Shown piece by piece: positions 9,037 to 18,810 of a stretch of DNA of 64,000 nt. This stretch comes from an uncultured Paraprevotella sp. (lineage in GTDB: Bacteria; Bacteroidota; Bacteroidia; Bacteroidales; Bacteroidaceae), in NCBI GenBank assembly GCA_910586505.1, contig CAJUGV010000007.1, positions 1-64,000 on the forward strand, written 5' to 3'. Within the stretch, counting starts at the first letter, position 1. Each line of letters begins with the position of its first letter. The notes beneath the pieces were generated by a model. It searched no databases and was not told the origin of the DNA. It was given only the letters and a program-made list of their open reading frames with translations. The position numbers and the translations under genes are program-made.

Positions 9037-9639
9037 TCAGAATCCTGCTTCATGTAGAATTTTTTCTCCAGCTTCAAAAGCTTCATTATTCAATGTCTGA
9101 TATTTCTGTATGGCAGAAAGGGCTGCGCGGCGAACGGGGAATGATGCGTACAGAGCCGTGTGTGCCTGATCTATGAATTCACAGGCTGATCGCTCATTGG
9201 GTTGCTTGCCTTGCATGAATAGGCGGGCCAATATCAGATAGCCGCATATCTGAAACATTTCCTTGTCTGATGCCATCCATTCGTAAGCTTTCTGCGAAGC
9301 GTAAGGAAGGCGACAGAATAGGTTCTGTGCAGTGTGTTGGGCTATTTCTATATTGGGCATGCTTTCAACCCAGATTTCTGCAATATCGGAATAGAATGTA
9401 TCTGTCGGTTGCAACATGGCAGCCAGTAGTTTACATTCTCGGATATCTTCTTTCCACAATGCCTGTGCAAGTTCATGATTGGCCGGGTATCCGGTTGCAA
9501 TATCACGCAATCGGGGTAGTTCCACTCCAAAGTTAAGCTTATATTTCATACCGTTGTCACGCATATATGACGAGGCTATGCCGTTCATGGAAAGACGCAG
9601 TTCCGTTTTGATTTTCCTGATAGTTTCTTGTATGTCCAT
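9037..9639 (-). CDS. AlkD-like HEAT-repeat protein
   Basis: 200-residue, largely helical protein resembling the DNA alkylation repair (AlkD) HEAT-repeat superfamily: MKYKLNFGVELPRLRDIA near residue 30 is the typical first-repeat region and KEDIRECKLLAAML the second. AlkD glycosylases flip nothing but cleave N3/N7-alkylated bases with a Trp-Asp pair; the characteristic W-x-x-x-D segment, present in the second AlkD-like gene at 22054, is not evident here. It may therefore bind DNA without excising bases. Its ATG overlaps the stop of the upstream peptidase gene by one base (TAATG), so it is probably translated by re-initiation. The family call is moderate, the function open. Confidence 0.65.
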   Translation of the reverse strand: MDIQETIRKIKTELRLSMNGIASSYMRDNGMKYKLNFGVELPRLRDIATGYPANHELAQALWKEDIRECKLLAAMLQPTDTFYSDIAEIWVESMPNIEIAQHTAQNLFCRLPYASQKAYEWMASDKEMFQICGYLILARLFMQGKQPNERSACEFIDQAHTALYASFPVRRAALSAIQKYQTLNNEAFEAGEKILHEAGF

Positions 9640-11615
9640 TATTCGTTGATATAGGGTAAAGTTGCATAATCGCGACTATATCGCAACATCTGTGCATCAT
9701 ATTTCTCTCCGTATGTTACTTTCACATCAATGATTTCACCTTCTTCATCGTATATGGGAGTATAAACAGGGTTGATAAATCCTTTGTAAGGAGAAAGGTG
9801 TAGAGCCTGGTAGCGCATTAGGATTTCTCTATGTAATTTTAGATCGTTTTTTACACCATACTGTTCCACTAATTTGCGCGCGGCAATATAGTCGCCTTCA
9901 CTTTTTATACGTTGTATTTCACGAAGCAGTACACCGAATAATTGGCGTAATTTTTCATAGTCGTGTATGCGGATATAGGTTTTCCCATTGCGTTGGATGA
10001 GTTCTGTTATATGTTCCTTTGCACCATGTTCATAAGCCCAATGAGCAATGAGGGCACGGTTACGCATATGTGCTTCTTCAATATCCTGTCCTGGTTCGAT
10101 GCGTACCATTTGTGTGAGAAGGCCATTCATCATATAGCTGTAATATTGTGCTTTATAGGCTTCGGCATTAGGTGTCAGTTCCAGTTCCGTTAATTTCGGG
10201 TCGGCCAGATAATATAGACCGAATAGGTCCGCGCGTGCTTCCTCAATGGTGGAACCGTATGATTTCAGTGCATCGGAATCTATACCGGGTAAAAGTTTCC
10301 CGCTACCGTGTCCTAGGCATTCGTGTAGATCGGTGTGCAGGTCATCACATATATCCTGATATTGTTCCAGCATCTGAATAGTCTCTTCGTCTACTACGAA
10401 TTCCTGATGGAATCCATTGCCGTGTGCTGCCTTATTATAAGCTTCTGTCAGATTGCCTATCGTGACGCTTTTGCTACCATATTCGGCTCTGACCCAGTTT
10501 GAATTCGGCAGGTTGATACCTATGGCAGAAGCCGGATAAAGGTCTCCCCCTAAGATTGCTGCCTTGATGACCTTGGCCGATACTCCCCGGCATGTTTGTT
10601 TTTTAAAACGTTCATCCACCGGAGAGTGATCTTCAAACCATTGTGCGTTTGCGCTTAGCTTTTCCGCCCGTGCGGTAGCTTCCGTGTCCTTAAAATTGAC
10701 ATATCCTTCCCAACTGGCTTTCAGTCCAAGCGGGTCGCCATAGGTTTCGGTAAATCCGTTTGTGAAATCCACCAGCGCTTCTGTTTCCTGTACCCATAGG
10801 ATGGTATATTCATCAAATGTTCTTAAATCGCCCGTACGGTAGAATTCAATAAGTTTGTTTATGACTTCGGCCTGCTTTTTGTTTTCTGCCGTATTGGCTG
10901 CTTTTTCGAGCCAATATACAATACGGTCGATAGCTGCTCCATACAACCCTCCTGATTTCCATACTTTCTCAACGGTCTTCTCCCCGTTCTTCACTAGCCT
11001 GCTGTTCATGCCATACATAACAGGGTGTGTATTGTTTTCCTGTTTCATGGTATTGTAGAAGGACTCAGCTTCAGCTTGGGTTAATCCTTCCCCGTAATAA
11101 TTACAGGAAGAAGTAGTTACGAGGTCCTCTCCGTCGGTTTGATTGACACGTTTTGGCATAACTTCCGGACAGAAGATGATGGTCACAAGCATTTTGCAAA
11201 GTTCTTCCGCTGTTTGTCCATTTTCAAGCGGAAGTTTATCGGCAGGAAGGTTTCTGAAAGCTTCAAGGAAGAATGTTTTACTGAATTCCGGTTTGAATTT
11301 CTCACAGCCATAGTGATGGTGTATGCCATTGGAAAACCATACACGCTTCAAATAAACGGTAAATGCTTTGAATTCTTCGCTTTCACGATTGCCGGTATAA
11401 TCCGTATAGATGGATTCCAACGTTTTTCTTATCAGTAGGTTATACTTTCCATTCTGATCCCAAAGGATATCCCGGCCGCTTAGTGCGGCTTCCGATAAAT
11501 AGTATATCAGTTTTTTACGGGAGATGCTGAGTTGTTCAAAGCCGTCTACTTTGTATCTTAACATCTGCAGGTCGGCAAACTGCTCATCGTTATAGGAAAA
11601 TATTTCGGTTTGCAT
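9639..11615 (-). CDS. Dipeptidyl-peptidase III (M49 metallopeptidase)
   Basis: Zinc exopeptidase that removes dipeptides from the N terminus of short peptides. The 658-residue protein carries the M49 zinc motif HECLGH at 431-436 and the second motif EEARAD at 458-463 (Glu459 as third zinc ligand). No signal peptide is visible, so it should act in the cytoplasm on imported or recycled peptides. Length fits bacterial DPP III. The downstream AlkD-like gene overlaps its stop codon by one base. The upstream AraC-type gene is separated by a terminator. Confidence 0.9.
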   Translation of the reverse strand: MQTEIFSYNDEQFADLQMLRYKVDGFEQLSISRKKLIYYLSEAALSGRDILWDQNGKYNLLIRKTLESIYTDYTGNRESEEFKAFTVYLKRVWFSNGIHHHYGCEKFKPEFSKTFFLEAFRNLPADKLPLENGQTAEELCKMLVTIIFCPEVMPKRVNQTDGEDLVTTSSCNYYGEGLTQAEAESFYNTMKQENNTHPVMYGMNSRLVKNGEKTVEKVWKSGGLYGAAIDRIVYWLEKAANTAENKKQAEVINKLIEFYRTGDLRTFDEYTILWVQETEALVDFTNGFTETYGDPLGLKASWEGYVNFKDTEATARAEKLSANAQWFEDHSPVDERFKKQTCRGVSAKVIKAAILGGDLYPASAIGINLPNSNWVRAEYGSKSVTIGNLTEAYNKAAHGNGFHQEFVVDEETIQMLEQYQDICDDLHTDLHECLGHGSGKLLPGIDSDALKSYGSTIEEARADLFGLYYLADPKLTELELTPNAEAYKAQYYSYMMNGLLTQMVRIEPGQDIEEAHMRNRALIAHWAYEHGAKEHITELIQRNGKTYIRIHDYEKLRQLFGVLLREIQRIKSEGDYIAARKLVEQYGVKNDLKLHREILMRYQALHLSPYKGFINPVYTPIYDEEGEIIDVKVTYGEKYDAQMLRYSRDYATLPYINE

Positions 11616-11628
11616 GTAAGTGTATGAA

Positions 11629-11666
11629 TAAAAAAAGGGATATATCTGTTTTTGATGTATCCCTTT
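11629..11666 (-). terminator. Terminator after the AraC-type gene
   Basis: A 9-bp perfect stem (11634-11642 with 11658-11666) followed, on the minus strand, by a T-rich run. It separates the regulator from the DPP III gene. Confidence 0.65.
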
Positions 11667-11685
11667 ATGTTTGTAATCTGTTTGT

Positions 11686-12123
11686 TTATGCTTTTGAAGC
11701 TTCTTTGTCTTTTACCAAATGTTCCATTCGATAGCCGCGTGGTGTAATTCCCAGATTTTTGTAGAATGCAGCATAGAATGACTGGCGGTTGGCAAATCCT
11801 ACCATGGCGGAGATTTCCTCCATTGTCTTGTCCATGTATCTTTTATCTGTCAGAAGATGCTGCGCATCCTTGATCCGATATTCGTTAACAAGGCTGGAAT
11901 AATTCTGATGGAACCGTATATTTACCACGGCACTGATATAACGGGTGTTGGTATTTAACTCTTCGGCCAGTTTTTTGGCGGAGTAGTTGGGATCACGGTA
12001 TTTTTTGTCTACCACGAATACCTTAAGAATCTTCTCATACAACTCATCGACCAATTCCGCTCTTACAAGGGAGCGGTAGGCCGCATTTTTCTCTTTCTTC
12101 TCGGTTAAATTATATTTTCCCAT
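11686..12123 (-). CDS. AraC-type DNA-binding protein lacking a sensor domain
   Basis: 145-residue protein that is essentially one AraC DNA-binding domain: a first helix-turn-helix around KLAEELNTNTRYISAVVN (about residues 48-66) and a second around MEEISAMVGFANRQSFYAAF (about 101-120), followed by the family ending GITPRGYR. There is no ligand-binding domain, only a lysine-rich N-terminal extension. Stand-alone AraC domains in Bacteroidales are regulators with unknown targets; autoregulation or control of the divergent recQ is possible but not shown. It is transcribed divergently from recQ with about 190 bp between them. Confidence 0.8.
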   Translation of the reverse strand: MGKYNLTEKKEKNAAYRSLVRAELVDELYEKILKVFVVDKKYRDPNYSAKKLAEELNTNTRYISAVVNIRFHQNYSSLVNEYRIKDAQHLLTDKRYMDKTMEEISAMVGFANRQSFYAAFYKNLGITPRGYRMEHLVKDKEASKA

Positions 12124-12274
12124 ATTCCGGATTGTTTTAGTTGAAGATAATCGTTCCTTCTTTTTGCCCCTTTGTCGGATTTGATTATCTTTCTTAATTG
12201 TTCATTTGCTTGCAAAAATCGTATTTTTTTATTTCTTGGACAAGAGTATTCAATTAAAAGATGCAAAAAAGGCG

Positions 12275-12282
12275 TATCTTTG
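12275..12282 (+). promoter_or_regulatory. -7 box of recQ
   Basis: TATCTTTG lies 33 bp before the recQ start. No clear TTTG at -33. Confidence 0.55.
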
Positions 12283-12315
12283 TGACGTTTTATTCAAAAT
12301 GGCGAACTAATAAAT

Positions 12316-14151
12316 ATGCAGAATATATTAAAGCGGTATTTTGGTTTTGACTCTTTCCGGCCGTTGCAGAAAGAGGTTATTGAAAAGGTATTGGAAGGAC
12401 ATGATGTTGTGGTGCTGATGCCTACCGGCGGAGGAAAAAGTTTGTGTTATCAGATTTCGGCCCTGATGAAAGACGGTACGGCGGTAGTAGTTTCTCCGTT
12501 GATATCTCTGATGAAAGATCAGGTGGAAGGGTTGAGGGCCAACGGAGTGCCTGCGGCAGCACTGAATAGTCTGAACAGTGAAGCCGAAAACGTTATGGTA
12601 CGTTCATCTTGTTTGCGTGGAGAACTGAAATTACTGTATATTTCTCCGGAACGGCTGGTGTTGGAGATTCCTTATCTGATACGGGATATGAAAATCTCTT
12701 TATTTGCTGTTGATGAGGCGCATTGTATTTCGCAATGGGGACATGATTTCCGTCCGGAATACGCTCAACTAGGTTTGCTTAGACAGACATTTCCTGAAAT
12801 TCCAATTGTGGCGCTGACGGCTACGGCCGACCGGCTGACGCGGGAGGACATTCAGACACAACTGGTGCTGTCCGATCCTGTGGTTTTTATATCATCTTTC
12901 GATCGGCCGAACCTTAGTCTTGAAGTCAAGCGGGGTTTCCGGAAAAAAGAAAAGGACCGTGCCATATTGGATATAATCAATCGTTATCCGAACGACTGCG
13001 GGATTATTTACTGTTTGAGTAAAAAGACCACGGAGAGCGTGGCGGATATGCTTTCCGTACATGGCATTGTGGCGGTTGCATATCATGCGGGACTCCCTGC
13101 CGAGGAACGGGAGAAAGCGCAGGATGATTTCATTCACGACCGTGTTCAGGTCGTGTGTGCCACCGTAGCTTTCGGAATGGGAATAGATAAATCCAATGTC
13201 CGTTTTGTCATTCATTACAATTTGCCGAAAAGCATAGAAGGTTTTTATCAGGAAATCGGACGGGCCGGCCGTGACGGACTTCCGTCGGAAACCGTGTTGT
13301 TCTACTCGTTGGCCGATCTTGTGCAGTTATCCAAATTTGCCATGGAAAGCGGACAGCGTGAAATCAATATGGAAAAGTTGAGACGAATGCAGGAATATGC
13401 GGAATCTGATGTTTGCAGGAGGCGTATTCTGTTGAATTATTTCGGAGAGTATACGGATGCGCATGGTGCCGGATGTGGCAATTGCGATGTTTGCAGGAAT
13501 CCGCCGTCATGTTTCGATGGAACGGTGTTGATTCAAAAGGCTTTGAGTGCTATTGTCCGGGCTGATGAGCAGGTAAGTGTGCGTACGGTTACGGATATAT
13601 TGCGGGGCAATTTCAGTCCGGAAGTGACGAAAGGACATTATGACACGTTGAAAACTTTCGGGGTGGGGCGCGACGTGCCATCCAGAGATTGGCAGGATTA
13701 TTTGATGCAGATGTTGCAGAACGGTTTGTTTGAAATAGCTTACGATGAGGGTAATCATCTGAAACTGACAGACAGTGGTCGTAAGGTGTTATATAAAGGG
13801 GCGAGGATGGAATTGGCTGTTGTCCGCAGAGAGGAAAAAACGCAAAGGAAAGAACGTAAGCTTTCTCGTCTGAAAGCAGTTACGCCTCTGTTTGAAAAGT
13901 CGGAAATGACGATAGGGGCATCTGCTGCTGGCCATAAAGAATTGTTTGAGGCATTGCGTGCCCTGCGCAAGAAGTTGGCGGATGCACAAGGTTTTCCACC
14001 TTATATAGTCATGTCCGACAAGGTGTTGCAGAATCTTTGCGAGGTCCGTCCGCAGACAGTCGAAGCGTTCGGACTGGTGAGCGGTATTGGAGATTTCAAG
14101 AAAGAAAAGTACGGAAATGACTTTGTGGAAGTCATTCGCCGTTTCTCATGA
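12316..14151 (+). CDS. recQ: ATP-dependent DNA helicase RecQ
   Basis: 3'-5' DNA helicase for recombination and fork repair. The 611-residue protein has all canonical parts: motif I TGGGKS at 37-42, the DEAH box in AVDEAHCISQWGHDFRPEY (about residue 132), motif VI QEIGRAGRDG (about 313), the RQC zinc-binding cysteines (CRRRILLNYFGE and GCGNCDVC, about 370-396), a winged helix, and a C-terminal HRDC domain (about 535-610). It converges on the MFS gene with only 6 bp between the two stops and no visible terminator in that gap. Confidence 0.96.
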   Translation: MQNILKRYFGFDSFRPLQKEVIEKVLEGHDVVVLMPTGGGKSLCYQISALMKDGTAVVVSPLISLMKDQVEGLRANGVPAAALNSLNSEAENVMVRSSCLRGELKLLYISPERLVLEIPYLIRDMKISLFAVDEAHCISQWGHDFRPEYAQLGLLRQTFPEIPIVALTATADRLTREDIQTQLVLSDPVVFISSFDRPNLSLEVKRGFRKKEKDRAILDIINRYPNDCGIIYCLSKKTTESVADMLSVHGIVAVAYHAGLPAEEREKAQDDFIHDRVQVVCATVAFGMGIDKSNVRFVIHYNLPKSIEGFYQEIGRAGRDGLPSETVLFYSLADLVQLSKFAMESGQREINMEKLRRMQEYAESDVCRRRILLNYFGEYTDAHGAGCGNCDVCRNPPSCFDGTVLIQKALSAIVRADEQVSVRTVTDILRGNFSPEVTKGHYDTLKTFGVGRDVPSRDWQDYLMQMLQNGLFEIAYDEGNHLKLTDSGRKVLYKGARMELAVVRREEKTQRKERKLSRLKAVTPLFEKSEMTIGASAAGHKELFEALRALRKKLADAQGFPPYIVMSDKVLQNLCEVRPQTVEAFGLVSGIGDFKKEKYGNDFVEVIRRFS

Positions 14152-14157
14152 CTGTCT

Positions 14158-15333
14158 TTATTGCATGCCAAGGTTAAGGCCGGTGTTTTCTTTGTGGTAA
14201 ATTTTACAGAATATGGCAGTGCAAATAACCCCGATTCCCACAAAACAAGCGCCGACCAGTGCCGGATAGTTGTAGCCTAGACCGTAAGTGATAGGCAATC
14301 CTCCGCTGTAAGCTCCTAAGGCATTTCCCAAGTTGAAAGCTACCTGTACCATGGCTGCGCCCATCATTTCTCCTCCTTTGGAGAAACGTAGTAACAGTAA
14401 CTGCTGGGGTGCGGACACTCCGAACAGGCTGGCGGTACATATACAGAGCATTAATACGGCAATGCCCGGATTGGAGGCCTGAAAGAATGTGGTGAGCAGG
14501 CCGAAGACCATAATTAACTGTACACCGAGGATGGTTTCTCCCGGGCTGTAACGGTCGGATAGTTTTCCGCCGATAATGTTTCCCACGCACATGCTTCCTC
14601 CGGCCAGCACCATGAGCATGGTGATTTCCGATGAGGCGAATCCCGCCACTTGGTTCATGAGGGGACTGATATAGCTGTACCAGCAGAATATTCCGCCGTT
14701 GCCGAAAGTAGTAGTGGCTATGATAAGCCAAGGAGCGGCGCTTTTCATGAAGCGGAACTGGCCTTTAATCCCTGTATTAGGCAGCGGTTCCATGTGTGGT
14801 ACCATATGATAGAGTAGAACGAATGTGGCGATGCCCCACAGTGCGTTGAACAGGAATATCATACGCCATGATACAACTTCGCTGATCCATGTGCCTACCG
14901 GAATTCCGATAAGATTGGCTACCGTCATGCCGGAACACATGACGGCGATGGCCGATGAGCTTCTGCCGCGTGGGGCCAGACGGTCGGCTACAATGGAACC
15001 CACACCGAAATAAGCGCCGTGGGGCAGTCCGGAAAGAAATCGGAAAATCACTCCCAGACGAAGATCGGAGCAAAAAGCCATCAGGGCATTTCCTGTGATA
15101 TAAATGACGATAAGTGCCAGCAGTATCAGGTGAAGCGGTCGTTTGCGGGCTATAAGAACAACAGCGGGAGCACCTGCGCATACTCCTATGGCATATGCAG
15201 AGATGAGGTGGCCAGCTTGGGGTATATTGCACTGTATGGAGCGGGCAACGTAGGGCAGAATACTCATCATGACGAACTCCGCCATGCCGAGGGCAAATGT
15301 CCCGAAAGCCATGGCTATTAAACTTTTTTTCAT
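14158..15333 (-). CDS. MFS transporter (AraJ/sugar-efflux type)
   Basis: 391-residue inner-membrane protein with about 12 hydrophobic segments. The N terminus AFGTFALGMAEFVMMSILPYVA and the loop ADRLAPRGRSSSAIA fit the DHA1/AraJ branch of the major facilitator superfamily, which exports sugars or drugs by proton antiport. The substrate cannot be told from sequence. It is downstream of the amidase gene on the same strand, about 40 bp apart, and may share its transcript. Confidence 0.85.
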   Translation of the reverse strand: MKKSLIAMAFGTFALGMAEFVMMSILPYVARSIQCNIPQAGHLISAYAIGVCAGAPAVVLIARKRPLHLILLALIVIYITGNALMAFCSDLRLGVIFRFLSGLPHGAYFGVGSIVADRLAPRGRSSSAIAVMCSGMTVANLIGIPVGTWISEVVSWRMIFLFNALWGIATFVLLYHMVPHMEPLPNTGIKGQFRFMKSAAPWLIIATTTFGNGGIFCWYSYISPLMNQVAGFASSEITMLMVLAGGSMCVGNIIGGKLSDRYSPGETILGVQLIMVFGLLTTFFQASNPGIAVLMLCICTASLFGVSAPQQLLLLRFSKGGEMMGAAMVQVAFNLGNALGAYSGGLPITYGLGYNYPALVGACFVGIGVICTAIFCKIYHKENTGLNLGMQ

Positions 15334-15371
15334 CTTATCCTAATCTTTTTACCTTCGATCTATAAATAGTG

Positions 15372-16046
15372 TCAGCGTGCTTGCGTCAAACCTTGGTAAT
15401 AGCGGGCAAAAGCATTGCAGATGCTTCGTGCCAGTCGTTTTTGTCCTTTGCGTGAGTTGATAAATCGTTCTTCTTCACGGTTAGAGATGAATCCGGTTTC
15501 GGTCAGTACGGCCGGCATGCGTGTATTGCGTAATACCGAAAGGTTGGCGGTTTTTACTCCACGACTTCTTCTTCCCGCTTTGATGTATTCCTCTTCGATC
15601 AGGCGGGCCATTTGTTCACTCCGGCCGCCGCTTGCCGAACCATGGATGAATGTTTCCGTTCCCTCAGCCCATCCTCTCGCCGAATTGGCGTGGATGGAAA
15701 TAAACAGATCGGCATTGTAGAAGTTGGCCATGCCGGCACGGTCGTCCAGACTGATGAATTCGTCATTGGGGCGTGTTTGTATGATTCTGACGCCGTCACA
15801 CTCTTTCCGGATCAACTTGCACACCCGTCTTGCTATCTGGAGGTTGACATCTTTTTCGAGCGATCGTCGTCCGGCTGCCCCCTGATCGTTACCTCCGTGT
15901 CCGGCATCTATCATCAGCGTGAACCTGTTGCTGTGGAGTGAACGTGACGAACGGCATCCCGTCGTGATTGTCAATATGCATAACAGCCATATCCACAACT
16001 TGACCGTCGGGAGGTGTCTTGTCTGTTTATAATATGGCCGGAGCAT
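15372..16046 (-). CDS. N-acetylmuramoyl-L-alanine amidase, lipoprotein
   Basis: Amidase_3 family zinc enzyme that cuts the bond between MurNAc and L-Ala in peptidoglycan. The 224-residue protein has a signal peptide ending in a lipobox (TTG-Cys31), then the catalytic domain with zinc ligands His50 (DAGHGG), Glu64 (SLEKD), the His of FISIHANS (about 119) and the catalytic Glu of LTETGF (about 185). It should sit on a lipid anchor in the periplasm or outer membrane. Its start overlaps the 3' end of the coiled-coil gene by 20 bp, implying translational coupling to that protein. Amidase type is secure; lipidation is predicted. Confidence 0.88.
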   Translation of the reverse strand: MLRPYYKQTRHLPTVKLWIWLLCILTITTGCRSSRSLHSNRFTLMIDAGHGGNDQGAAGRRSLEKDVNLQIARRVCKLIRKECDGVRIIQTRPNDEFISLDDRAGMANFYNADLFISIHANSARGWAEGTETFIHGSASGGRSEQMARLIEEEYIKAGRRSRGVKTANLSVLRNTRMPAVLTETGFISNREEERFINSRKGQKRLARSICNAFARYYQGLTQAR

Positions 16047-18810
16047 TTTGGTTGGCTGTCAATTTGCGCAGTCCGTTTTCATGGGCTGCCAGTTGTGCTT
16101 GATATCCGGCAATCTGTACGAGTATGTTATTCTGCTCTTTTTCCAGTCGTGCGATTTCGGTGTTCAAGGCTGCGGTACGATCTTCTTTGTCCTGTCCTTG
16201 CGAGAGGGCGTTCACCTGATGGGCTGCCAGGGCCAGACGCGCTTCTTCTGCTCGTGCCTCGGCCAGCATGTTCTGTAGCGTCAGGGTTCTGATTTCTTTG
16301 CGCAGGGCATTCCAGTCGGTGGTGTTGCTGAAAGTCTCTTCCAGTTCGGCAAACTGAACCGGAGAGTTTTGTGCATTGTATTTCCTTATCCATACGTCCA
16401 GTGTCGAGCGTTCCTTGGCTATCTGGGCTTCAAGTTCCCGTGCGGTGTCGGTCAGCCGGTCATAGTATCCTTGCCGGTTGGCGGCTTGTATGTGCATGTC
16501 GTTGACCTTACGGTAGGAGAGTTCCCGCAGCTCTTCCAAAGTGCAAAGGGATTGGAGCGATGTTTTGTTATATTCTTCCACATTGCCGTCATGGAACAGT
16601 TTGAACAGTTGTTCGTGGGTTTGGTTTCTGTGTTCCGTCATTTGTTCGGCTTTGCTGACAAAAAGTTCCCGTTGTTTGCTCAGAGACGGTATCAGTTGTT
16701 CTATCATTTCGCGTACGGTCTGCAGGCGTATGGTTTCATTTTTGGTGAGTTCCATGTCTTTTTGCAGGTTAAACCACCGTTCCATTTGTTGCTGGATGTA
16801 CACTCTCAGGTTCTCCGGATTTTCTGTCCAAGCCTTGTACCAATTGGAGATGGTCATCATCTTGTCGATGTTCTCGAACAGTTCACTGTATTGGCCGTTG
16901 GCAATGGCAAGAGACTGTTGCAACTGTTCTACGCGGTATGCCAGTACCTGACTCCCCGTATTCACTTCGTTCAGGCGCACGGCAATCTCGTTTTTCTCCT
17001 GTTCCTTTTGTGCTATTTTTTCGTTCAGGGCATTGATGTTAGACTGATGGAAGTTAAGAGTGTCCAGTTCCTTTTGTGCGTTCTCGGCGTCTAATCCGGT
17101 TTTCTCTACAAGTTGTTGCAGCATGATACGGCGTCCGTCGAAGTTGGTACTGGCTGAACACTCACCGAACGAGCGGTCCAGAGTTACAAAATCTTTCCAG
17201 TAAGTTACGTTGTGTTGCAGTATTTGTTTATAGGTAGTCAGTGCAAGTTGGCCGGCAGTTATATGACCTTCCTCAGTCGCTTGTTCTTTTTTAAGCTCCT
17301 CCAGCAACGTCTGTTTGTGTTTCAGGGCCATGGAGGCCTGTTCGTAATCTCTTTTTATTTCTCCGATGAGTTTGCTCTGTTCCAGCAATGTGTCGGAGTG
17401 GTAGGGATGATGGGTTGCGCCGCACACACTGCAACTCACCCCTTCCTGTAAGTCTTTGCGCAAGTGCATGACGTCCTGGCTCTTGCTGAGTGTATAGGCA
17501 TATTTCAGTTCCTCGCATTGCCTTTGCAGTCCGGCGGTTTCCGGTTCAAGGACGGCGATTTGCGATTTCAATGTGTCGTTGTGATGTCGCATTCTCATGA
17601 TTTCCTGAGTCTTGTCGTCCACTCTGCTGTAGCCTTCGGCTATTTGTTCCCATAGTCGCATGGCGTTTATCAGCATTTCCCTTTTGCTTTTCAGGGCTAT
17701 GGCGCGTTGTTGCAGGTTGTAGCTGTTCATGCCTACGACACTTTTCTGATGTACGGCCAGTTCGCTTTGCAGCGTGTTGATTTGTGCGTCGATGTCCTGT
17801 GAAAGAAGAAACAGCTTGTTCAGTTTTTCGTCCTGCTCATGTTGTTTGCGGATGGTTTTTTCCAAGGTATCCTGAATTTGTTCCCTGTTTTTTTTCAGAG
17901 ATTGCAGGAATCCCAGTTTTACCAATACAGCCTCGCCTTTTATCAGCATGCTCTTCTGCGATTCCATGTTTTGTTGCTGCTGTTGCTGCTGTGCGGCGAG
18001 TTCCGAATTGCGCTTCAGTTCCTCTCCTGTGTCTTTGTAGTATTTTCGGGTAGCTTTGAGCAGACGGTCTATGTGCGCTTGATATTCGCCCAATGCGTTC
18101 AGATTGTTGTCGTAGTGCTGCAATGCGGTTTGCAGGCGGTAGCCTTCGGCCAGTAGTTGCTGCATTTGTTGCAGGTTCTGCCAGGCTTCCTGATATTTTT
18201 TGTTATCCGCTTCCGCCAGTTTCAGGCTCTCTTTTTCGGCGTTGCGTGCTTCCGCCAGTTCTTCGGCATGAGCGGAACTTTCTTTGCGTATGATATGCAG
18301 CACGTTTTCCATCGCCTTGATGTGGTGATAGTTGTCCTGTACGGCCTCGAAGGTTTCGTGACGTTCCAGTTCCTTGATATCTTTCATGTGCGCATTATAC
18401 TCCTTGTTGCGCTCGAAGAAAGCCTGTCTGAACTTCTCTTGATTGGCATTCAGTTCCTTCAGTTTGTGCAGCCATTCTTTCTGTGCCTGCAGTCCGTTCA
18501 GGGTTTGTGTTACGTTGGCCAGTTTGGTCTTGCTGAGTCTTATGCTGTCCTGTATGCGTTTTTGTTCGTTGGGAGAGAGTAGTTGCTCACCGGTTTTTTT
18601 CCGTTTGTTTTCACTCTGTGCTATATGACGGAATAGCTGTGTCACCTCTTCGGGCATGTCGGTGCCGAAACGGTCTGAAAACCATTGGCGTGCGGCTTTC
18701 TCGGAGTTCGGTTCCTGGGGTTCGGAGACTTGTGTTTCCGTGTCGGGCACAGGGGCTGCCGCAGCCGGCTGTGTTGTTTTCTCTGGTGCGGATTTACGAA
18801 AAAACTTCAT
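16027..18810 (-). CDS. SbcC/Rad50-like coiled-coil zinc-hook protein without ATPase domains
   Basis: About 927 residues, nearly all heptad-rich coiled coil. At the centre is CSVCGATHHP (Cys460 and Cys463 counting from this start), the CxxC-x-x-HP zinc hook by which SbcC/Rad50 arms dimerise. The segments before and after it resemble the ascending and descending arms of SbcC. However, no Walker A, signature or Walker B motif occurs at either end: the N terminus is a short basic segment followed by an Ala/Pro/Glu-rich linker (about residues 8-35), and the C terminus ends in coil. A Gln run lies near residue 275. I choose Met9 of the longest frame (18810) because the -7 box at 18836-18843 would place the transcript start at or after the first ATG (18834). 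The amidase gene overlaps its end. A structural tether or clamp is plausible; the function is unknown. Confidence 0.75.
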   Translation of the reverse strand: MKFFRKSAPEKTTQPAAAAPVPDTETQVSEPQEPNSEKAARQWFSDRFGTDMPEEVTQLFRHIAQSENKRKKTGEQLLSPNEQKRIQDSIRLSKTKLANVTQTLNGLQAQKEWLHKLKELNANQEKFRQAFFERNKEYNAHMKDIKELERHETFEAVQDNYHHIKAMENVLHIIRKESSAHAEELAEARNAEKESLKLAEADNKKYQEAWQNLQQMQQLLAEGYRLQTALQHYDNNLNALGEYQAHIDRLLKATRKYYKDTGEELKRNSELAAQQQQQQQNMESQKSMLIKGEAVLVKLGFLQSLKKNREQIQDTLEKTIRKQHEQDEKLNKLFLLSQDIDAQINTLQSELAVHQKSVVGMNSYNLQQRAIALKSKREMLINAMRLWEQIAEGYSRVDDKTQEIMRMRHHNDTLKSQIAVLEPETAGLQRQCEELKYAYTLSKSQDVMHLRKDLQEGVSCSVCGATHHPYHSDTLLEQSKLIGEIKRDYEQASMALKHKQTLLEELKKEQATEEGHITAGQLALTTYKQILQHNVTYWKDFVTLDRSFGECSASTNFDGRRIMLQQLVEKTGLDAENAQKELDTLNFHQSNINALNEKIAQKEQEKNEIAVRLNEVNTGSQVLAYRVEQLQQSLAIANGQYSELFENIDKMMTISNWYKAWTENPENLRVYIQQQMERWFNLQKDMELTKNETIRLQTVREMIEQLIPSLSKQRELFVSKAEQMTEHRNQTHEQLFKLFHDGNVEEYNKTSLQSLCTLEELRELSYRKVNDMHIQAANRQGYYDRLTDTARELEAQIAKERSTLDVWIRKYNAQNSPVQFAELEETFSNTTDWNALRKEIRTLTLQNMLAEARAEEARLALAAHQVNALSQGQDKEDRTAALNTEIARLEKEQNNILVQIAGYQAQLAAHENGLRKLTANQNAPAIL

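Noticed and set aside
14152..14157. Search for a terminator between recQ and the MFS gene
   Set aside because: Only six bases separate the stops and no hairpin with a T run is visible; termination may occur within the opposing genes.
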